From DAIDHZ01 sp965370365 (GTDB taxonomy: Bacteria > Chlamydiota > Chlamydiia > Chlamydiales > SM23-39), in assembly GCA_965370365.1 (NCBI GenBank), contig CBDUSP010000027.1, forward strand, positions 1-20,035: a stretch of DNA of 20,035 nucleotides, in the 5' to 3' direction. A model generated the notes under the pieces. It was not told the origin of the DNA. It made no database searches and saw only the letters and a program-made list of their open reading frames with translations. Positions within the stretch are counted from its first letter, which is position 1, and each line of letters begins with the position of its first letter. Made by a program: the position numbers and the translations under genes. Shown here one piece after another: positions 7,784 through 15,300 of the stretch.

Positions 7784-8866
7784 CTAAAAGAAAGATGTTA
7801 CATCTATTGCCTTTTCTATTCCAGCAGTACTCGCTTGCTTGATTGATTTTGCAGTCAAATCAAATTTCTTCAAGTCAACAACTTTGATGCATTGATCATC
7901 ATAAGTTTTGAAGTAATACTTTAAGGATTGAGGATCCTTTACACAAACAAACTGAGTGGAATCAATTTGGATTGTCCCATTTTTCTTTTGACGTACGACT
8001 CCTACAGGAATATCAAACTGATTCAATATGTGAAAAGCTTGGAATACTGCTTCATCAGCATTTTCTGAGGGAATCGCAGTCGTTGAAAAAATCGATGCCT
8101 GTACAAATCGCGATGGCGAAGTAAAATCGCCCGGCATTCCCACCATGCCCGATCCCTGTCCAAAGGAAGCGAGTTTTACACCATTCAATTCGATGGGTTC
8201 AACATTGAAAGGAGTTAGATTAATGAAATTTCTTAAATTCAGCATATGCCAATCGAAATTAGGGGAATTTGTGATCACCCCCAAGGGATTATCATGAGTC
8301 ACTAATTTTCCATTGATCGGCTCTATGACTAAAGACCTTCCTTTTTTGTCATAAACAACATAGTGAAAGGGAGGAGGTGTATTTCCCCATGCTTTCGTTA
8401 CAGTGGGAGCAATCAATACATCTGATAGAGCAGCCTTCACTTCATCGATCGTTGCAAATTGTGTGATTAACCAATTAGGAAATTCCGTTGGTGATAAAGC
8501 TTTGGATTTGTTCTCAGAGGTAATTGTCGAATAACCAGCAAACCCTGAAAAATAAAAAGTTCCGACGGCCAGCCCTTTTTCATTGATGCCATCCATAATT
8601 ACGGGATCCCCATATGTGATGAGACCAACAGTTCCATATTTAGCTTTGTATTTTAAACCATCCCCTAGAGGTGTCGTTCCAACAAATTCATAGTTTCTCG
8701 GTATGACAGCAACAGAACTCTCTACTACCCGATTGAACTCCAGTGTTCGTCCGTTGACCACAGAACCATCTTTGGCCGTTAATTTGAATCCTGTGCAGGC
8801 ATTTAGAGGTAGTATCCATGAACTGCAAACAGCAACTAACACGATAATTCTATAAATATTGATCAT
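7784..8866 (-). CDS. Choloylglycine hydrolase / penicillin V acylase-family amidase, exported
   Basis: This is a 360-residue Ntn-hydrolase of the linear amide C-N hydrolase family (bile salt hydrolases, penicillin V acylases; some Gram-negative members cleave N-acyl homoserine lactones). A signal peptide of about 23 residues ends in LNA, and the next residue, Cys24, in CTGFKLTAKDG is the expected catalytic nucleophile exposed after cleavage. NGRTLEF carries the conserved Arg, with Glu where bile salt hydrolases have Asp. GINEKGLAVG, ITNSPNFDWH and the PGDFTSPSRF block with the conserved Arg follow in the usual order. The frame is open for 36 codons further upstream. I chose ATG 8866 because AGAGGAG lies six bases before it and the signal peptide begins there; ATG 8872 is too close to that site. 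Likely periplasmic. Its natural substrate cannot be read from the sequence. Confidence 0.88.
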   Translation of the reverse strand: MINIYRIIVLVAVCSSWILPLNACTGFKLTAKDGSVVNGRTLEFNRVVESSVAVIPRNYEFVGTTPLGDGLKYKAKYGTVGLITYGDPVIMDGINEKGLAVGTFYFSGFAGYSTITSENKSKALSPTEFPNWLITQFATIDEVKAALSDVLIAPTVTKAWGNTPPPFHYVVYDKKGRSLVIEPINGKLVTHDNPLGVITNSPNFDWHMLNLRNFINLTPFNVEPIELNGVKLASFGQGSGMVGMPGDFTSPSRFVQASIFSTTAIPSENADEAVFQAFHILNQFDIPVGVVRQKKNGTIQIDSTQFVCVKDPQSLKYYFKTYDDQCIKVVDLKKFDLTAKSIKQASTAGIEKAIDVTSFF

Positions 8867-8884
8867 AACCATCTCCTCTAGAAC

Positions 8885-8917
8885 AACTTTATAAAGTTTT
8901 TTTATCACAACTGACAA
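8885..8917 (-). promoter_or_regulatory. Candidate promoter with palindromic -10 for the acylase gene
   Basis: On the minus strand TTGTCA (8917-8912) and TATAAA (8893-8888) are separated by 18 bases, a reasonable sigma-70-type pair. The -10 lies inside a perfect 14-bp palindrome, AACTTTATAAAGTT (8885-8898), which could be an operator. Transcription would start about 15 bases before the start codon, leaving room for the AGAGGAG ribosome binding site. Confidence 0.45.
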
Positions 8918-8960
8918 ATGTTGTACAATACTCACAGAAAAAAAGGGATTCTGATTTCCT

Positions 8961-9032
8961 CTAATCATTCCCAATTTCAGCGTTGAGAAGGCAAGTGAAA
9001 CTTGTAAAAAGAACCAAAAGAATGTTTTTCAT
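8961..9032 (-). pseudogene. Orphan signal-peptide fragment of the thioredoxin-like gene
   Basis: From ATG at 9032 the minus strand reads MKNILLVLFTSFTCLLNAEI and stops at TAG (8961-8963) after 23 codons. Apart from one residue (Asn for Lys at position 3) it equals the start of the thioredoxin-like protein at 18197-18925. The match ends at 8970, the edge of the 272-bp direct repeat. It is therefore a by-product of the duplication, not a gene in its own right, though its ribosome binding site (GGAG, eight-base spacing) is intact and a short peptide could still be made. Confidence 0.8.
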
Positions 9033-9241
9033 AGGACTCGCTCCGAATCAAAAAGGTGATCTCCGGGTGCAAGATTCGAACTTGCGACCAATGGATTAAC
9101 AGTCTCACTAATTGCCGTACTCGACAACGTCTCATAACGTGTAACAGGGTGGATTTTAGTAGATTACGCAATTCCTTTCAAGGTGTAGATCCGCCTGGTC
9201 TTGTATGGTTTTGTGAGCCATTGCAGCATGAGTGCAGCACG
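8970..9241. repeat. 272-bp direct repeat, left copy
   Basis: This segment recurs at 18863-19134 in the same orientation with 266 of 272 bases identical and no gaps (constant offset 9,893). It contains the first 21 codons of the thioredoxin-like gene (here truncated), the 3' half of a tRNA-Asn, and about 140 bases with no recognisable gene. Small open frames across it on both strands are artefacts of tRNA-derived sequence. Identity stops sharply at both ends. Together with the fragments inside it, this repeat fills most of the gap 8867-9397. Confidence 0.95.
9061..9102 (-). tRNA. tRNA-Asn 3' half only (remnant; attachment-site-like)
   Basis: On the minus strand the sequence holds a tRNA anticodon loop CTGTTAA (anticodon GTT, Asn), the 3' side of the anticodon stem, variable loop TGGTC, a perfect T-arm (GCAAG, loop TTCGAAT, CTTGC), and the 3' acceptor strand ACCCGGA with G discriminator. 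The 5' half is not tRNA: the bases before the loop do not pair with the stem, and no TCCGGGT acceptor strand or D-arm occurs upstream. Loss of homology exactly at the anticodon loop is what tyrosine-recombinase integration into a tRNA gene leaves behind. It is not a working tRNA. Confidence 0.7.
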
Positions 9242-9263
9242 CCCCATTTTCATTTTCTAAAAT

Positions 9264-9315
9264 TTGTCACGTTTTTTAATAAAATTCGTGACAATTCTAG
9301 CACAAAAAATATAGA
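9264..9315 (+). promoter_or_regulatory. Inverted repeat overlapping a candidate promoter of the giant gene
   Basis: TTGTCACG (9264-9271) and CGTGACAA (9287-9294) form a perfect 8-bp inverted repeat around 15 AT-rich bases. The right arm contains GTGACA (9288-9293), which with TATAGA (9310-9315) 16 bases on makes a plausible -35/-10 pair, about 80 bases before the giant gene's ATG. A dimeric regulator bound to the two arms would block or recruit polymerase. The repeat starts only 22 bases outside the 272-bp direct repeat, so it is unique to this gene. Confidence 0.45.
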
Positions 9316-9397
9316 TAGATCCATAAATCATGGGTGGCACTTTACTATTTTAAAATGTAGAATGTTTAGCGATTTCTATTTTAGACATTAAGCATAA

Positions 9398-12300
9398 ATG
9401 ACAACAATTTCTTTATTTACTCCTATCAATTATACAAGGCCTCGATCCTATACTGAATTAGCTATTTCGACGTTAAGTCATTATTTTTATTTAGGCGGAA
9501 TGCAAGCCACTGTGGTTAAAAATGATGAGGTGCAGCTAGAGGATGGAAAAATTTCTTGGAATACAATCGCGCTGAAAGTTGCCTCTTATGTCCTTCTATT
9601 CCCCTTAACTCTCCCTTTGCTCGCAATCAATCTAGCTTTGCGCTATCAGCATCATTTTACAGTCATACGAGAGAGAATAACACTCCTAGTTCCCCAGAAC
9701 GAAGGCATTTATCGATCGACCTCTATAAAAAGTTCTCCCCTTACGCTTGTCTCCAACCTTGTGGACTCGGTAGCTAAGCGGATTAGTTTTCATCCCTCTT
9801 GGCAGACATTAGCCTCGCAATCTCCTCTTATTAAGAGGACAGGTGCGCATGTAGATACCACATTGCTTCAATTCTTATTGAATGATTACGTAGGTGGCGG
9901 AGAAGGACATAACCAAGATCGCGCCGTCGATTTCTTCAAACATTATTTAGATCGGTATCTTGCAATTTGGCCTGAGGATGCTCAAGCCACGCAAATTGGG
10001 GAGAAACTTGAATCGTATATCTACGAGTCTGATCCAACACGTCCCCTCACGGAAGTAGCAAACGAGATTTGGGAGCGTTTAGAGCAGAGGGGATACATTT
10101 GCTTAGGCGGCGGTCTTAAGGATGGAGATAACGGAGGGCATGCCCTTTTTTATGAGTTTGCCCAAGATTCTTGGGGACAAGTGACGTTTCAAATCACAAA
10201 TTCTGGGGATGGTCTCCAATATCATCCACAAATCGATAGCAACACGCATTACAGGACTCTCGTCTTTTCTGGAGCGACTCTCTCCCATTTAAAACAGAAT
10301 CAATTTTTAGAACTCTTATTGAGTTTTAACAGAACTCGGCCTCCTCTAAAACAGCTCGACGGGATCATTTTTCCGCTAGATCCTCATCTATGTTCTATAC
10401 ATGATCTCTATGTGTCCCTACTTCATGGATGGCCAGGAACAGAATCGTTTCTTGCCAAAAATCCTGGAAGAGCGCAGCACGGCAAGAGCTGTTCTTTGCA
10501 AGCAATGATGAAATGGTTTAAAGGAACATGCGATCACACACATCATTCATGGCTCAAATTATGGATTAAACTCTCCGCCTTTTCTGATTATTTAGATAAT
10601 AATCCCGAACATTCCTCTCAATTCATCGCTGATGCTGTACGAAAACTAAGCAGCCAAATCGATAAAATGGATCAACAAAACCAAATTCCTCCGCAATTAT
10701 TCGATGCATGGAAGGAACTCTCGCAAAGAGCGTTGGAGAAAAAAAGGATCGCTTTAACCGTCGAATCGGAAAAAAGAGCCTCTACTGCATTGACATCTCG
10801 CGTCACAGGACTTGGACTTGATGGATATCAAATTGTCAAAGTGAATCAAAGCTCTATAAAAGACGAAAAACAAGCCGTTGCCTCCTACAACTATCCCCAC
10901 GCTTTTCCTGGAGAAATGGCTCCTCTGACAGAAATTCCCACACTTGCGCGCAAAAATATCGCACCTCTTTTTGATGAGATGTCTAATCGTTTGAATCTCG
11001 CTCGCCTCCTTCCTTTTTGCACAAACTGGGGACCACAAAACAAAGAAGTGCTTGAAAATCTGGGCAAGCTAACATCCCTCTTTTTCTACTCAAAACACCC
11101 ATTTCCGTCTCTGCAAGTCCCTGATTCATTTTTTGTCGATCTACTGAATGTGTGGATGGGTGTTTACCTAGCCGCAAAACGAGAAGGAACCTTCCCTAAA
11201 GAAGTGCTTTTAGAATGGATCCGCGGCGCTTCCCTTTTGGTCAAAAGTTACACAGACGAATTTCGTTTTGACTCCCCTCAAACAAGAAAGAAATGGACAG
11301 AACTGTCTTCTTTGATTGCATCGGAAGAAGCCTCTCTAGAAAGTGCGCTTGGGGTCGGTTACACACCACCGCCAAACTATTGGACAGTTTGGGATCAAGA
11401 TTATCATAGCGAACATTTTGGCTGGTGTCCTTTTGGCATCGCATTCTTGCGCGATGGTTACGAATGCAAATCTATTGAAACACTCAAAGAGCTTCCCGAA
11501 ATGGCCCATTATGCGCGCCGTATTTTGCAGACGCACCAGACTTCATCCGCACAGATCATTGAAGGAAAGTACCAAGGCTTCAACAGTTCTCCGCATTGGA
11601 TAGACATTCACAAAGCAATTGATTCTTTTGGATGTAAACTCCCTATCGTGCCTTACTACGACGTGCTACGAGAGAGCCTAGCAAGCCTTTTTGTGCTCGC
11701 TGACAGACATTTGAGCAAAAGAAAGAGCACATATAATCCAAGCCAAACTGACCTCATCGATGTCTGGCCTGAAGAGGAGTACATGACATCAAGAGGTTCT
11801 ATCCAATGGCGTCGCCCCGCTCTTGATTCTGTCGTCGATACGACAACAAGACTTAAAACGCCGAAGGCCAAGCCCGAGTGTATTCTCCCCAAGACCGAGG
11901 CAAAGTGGGAGCATGCAGAAGATCTCAATCAAAGGATCAAAGGCGTACTAATGGATGAAGAAAGGCAGTTTCCTTTTAGCCTTCCAGAGGAAGAGCATGA
12001 GCTGCTCACTTTTGTGCAAAAAGAAACGACAACGCGCATCCCTGAAATGCTCGTCTTTTTTAGAAAATGTCTTCATAAAATCTCGCTTGTCCCTTATCAA
12101 GCAGTGTTTGAGCATCTTTTATTTAGTAAAAAGGGAGGAGAAATCCTTGAAGGGCTTTTTTGTTCTAAAGATGCCTCTATCCCCCTACTTTTCCAATTCT
12201 TTGTAAATAGCTATGAAGAGCTTCTCAAAAGCAACCCCAAAGCGCAGGTGGCAGCAGCGTCTCTTGTTTCAAGCCATTTGCGCTTATTCCAGATGAGCTG

Positions 12301-15300
12301 TTTTTATGATCATCCCGACAAAAAATTGCATGAAGAACAACTGTTCAAAGCTTTAGAAAAACTGATACTCGCAGGACAAAAAAATCCCATTTTAGGAAAG
12401 GCATTGGGCGAAGCCGTTTTTGCAGCGCTTCCAACACTTGAATTCATCTACCCCACGTTGCTAAAGCGTTCTGATTTTCTTGCATCTTTGACAACGACTT
12501 GCCTCCTGGAGTGCGTCCCTGGAGATTATACGCAGTCTCCATATTCTCAACTTCAACTTCATTATGGATGGGTCTCATTCAATGCACTCTTGGATCGGCA
12601 TCCAGAAAAAGTTTCTGCTCTCTGGAAGAGCGCCGCGATGAAAATTTTCGGGAAAGAAGAAAGCTCGCACTGCGTCTGGGATCGAGCATTGGGACAACTG
12701 CAGCTAAAATCTCTGACAATTGATGTCGCCTCGCGCACCATTTTGAATGACGAATTCAATATGCGCCTCATCCCCAAAGAATATCGCGACTATAAATTCA
12801 GAGAATTGTTCAACGATCGCAACTTTTTTAGCTTTAGACGCCAGGAAGGAAAGATCCAGATCTATGCCTTCGTTTCAGAAAATGATTCCTATGAGCTTAG
12901 AGTCGAGGAAGAAGATATTTGTATTTATAAGAAATTTGGCGAGGAATTTTATAAGATCAGCAGAGATTATCCCCCGGATTCTCTTGCAAAAGAAAAGTAC
13001 ACTCTCTGGCAAAAAAACGCACAATACTTGCTTGAAGAAACAAAGACCCGTAAGATCATCGCAGCAGGTTCAAGAGATGGGCTACAGCGCTGTCAGGATG
13101 GCAAACAGCAAAAGGAAACCCTTTCCACATTCGATCGCGATAAACCAACTTTTTTGAGCGCCTTATTTAATCAATTGCATCTCTCCTATTTAGTCTGGGC
13201 AGACCCTTCTTCAAAATGTATTCAAAGCATCGAAGTCCCCTCTCTGCAATTGGAGTTCATCCAAGACAAAAAACGGATGCACAGCAAAACCTTTCCTGGA
13301 TTTTATCTAGCTGTTAATCAACACGTTCAGTTTCTGAAAAACTTTGTGAGCACCATTGTTTTGGAAAATGCAATGGGGCGCAAAAAAGTCATTGTTCCCA
13401 TTTTGCCATTCATGGAGTGCAAATATAAGCCCTATGCAGAAGAAAAGACAGGCTCAACAACTATTTATGGTACGCCAGAAAATCAGCCCTACCTGACTTT
13501 TGATCTGACAAGTGGAGCAAGTGAACCGATCTTTTCTCCCCATCCCCGCAATCAAACCTCGATTACTTGGTTGGTATCCCTATACATCCATACGCGTCAA
13601 TATCGAAAAGCTTTAGATCTGCTAAAAGAGACGCACGTCACCTCTCAAAGAACGCTTTCTCCTTTAACCAAGCAAATTGTTGAATATGCTTGTAACACAA
13701 GTAGTGATACCCACCCTCATGCAATTGCGTTGCGTCTAAAATTGCGCGCATGGCATGGGGCTCTGAAAGGAAAGGACTGTGATAAAGACCTTGATCTCTA
13801 TGATAGCTTGCGCAATTCCATGGGGGTCTTTGCACTTTCTCCAAAGGAATTTCCAAAAACTGGCGACCGGTTCAAGGACTCCACAGCGCTTGTAAAGAAT
13901 GCGCGTGATTTGTATTTAATGAGGTGGGGTAGTTCCTACTTAGCAGGGCTATTTACTCAAAAACTCAGGGAAAAAATGGATGAGGCTTCCATGAAGAGGC
14001 CTGAACAAGCTCTCTCCCTACACGTGAGCAGCGAAGCCTTCATCCTCAATTTCTTCCACCATTGTGATACGATACACAACGGTTCAGAAATAGAAAAAAA
14101 CAAGTTAAGACAGCTCCTCTATTTTACATGCCAAGATCAATCTCCCCTTATTAAGATTATGAGCAGAACTCTCTTGCAAGAGGAAAATGCAGAGAATAAG
14201 ACAGACATACCCGCACTCTTCCGTCTCGAGGACGATGCATTTCAGAACAAATTTACAAAATACTTAGAGACTATTGACCATGAGACAACCGTGATTTACC
14301 CTTCTTATCGAAGCGGCGACATCCATTTTAACAAAGAAGGCTATCCGCAAACCACTTCCCCAAGGGCTGCTAAATATACCGACACGTTCCAACCTATGTT
14401 TCCAATTTCCTTTGATCTTCCTTTAGAGCCCTTACCCTTTTCTTCACTTGAGGGAGATCTTATGAGCAGCAAACCGGTCGATCTAACAGCAGAGCTCCAT
14501 GCAGTCCACCGTCTTTCTGAGTGGGCAATAGGCAAATCCTTGCAACGGTTGAATAAAGGAGCTCTTCAATTGAAAGAAGAGCTTCTAAGAGCGGACCCAG
14601 AACAAGAAATCATGAGTAGCGATCCTATTTTGAGAGAATCTGCTTTGCAGAGCTACCAAACAGAAATTAGCGCGAGAAACCAGGCTCTCCAAATGAAAGA
14701 ACGAGCGATTTTGGATACAGCAAATGATCTACACAATCAGCATCAGCTGCATTTGGAAGTAGGAAGAGAATTGCGTGATCCATTCGATATCGAAACGCTC
14801 CTCATTGCCTTGGGAAGAAAAGACCTCTCCGTTATTCGCAACAGCAACCCTTCTCTATCAAATCAGGAAATTGCCTATCTCATGCAAGAGATGGCTGAAT
14901 ATGCCTGCCTGCGGGGAGATGTGCAGCAACTCATGCGGGCCGAGAAATGCCTCAAAGACGGTTCTGAAGAATACATCAATCACGCAAGAGCCAAGCGTTG
15001 CTACAATCCTGCAGAATCTCCCGATTTGCTCGTCTTTGAAGTTCTCTCCAATCTCGTTTTAAGAAAAGAGCAGGTGGAAGCCCTCAAAGCATTCACTCCG
15101 GGGACATTGCTCGAAGCTCGAACCGGCTTTGGAAAATCGAAAGTCCTCCTCCCTCTATGGCTCTTGCTCACGGCTCAAACAAATTTGGCCATCTTTATCG
15201 CCCCAGCAAATCTTTTTGAGAGCCAAGAACGGTATCTCCAAGAGCTTTTAAAGAAAGCGTATCATTTCTTTGCGATTCCGATTGAGTTTTCTAGAAATAG

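Noticed and set aside
8867..8974. 36-codon extension of the acylase gene upstream
   Set aside because: The AGAGGAG site six bases before ATG 8866 and the signal peptide starting there mark the true start; the extension has no hydrophobic leader.
8977..9171. 64-codon minus-strand open frame, repeated at 18870-19064
   Set aside because: It is translation across the tRNA-Asn remnant and leader region of the repeat (SQVRILHP is a typical tRNA-derived false protein) and has no ribosome binding site.
9056..9391. 111-codon plus-strand open frame, with a partner at 18949-19245
   Set aside because: It runs antisense through the tRNA remnant and repeat; the two copies diverge completely outside the repeat, so there is no conserved protein.
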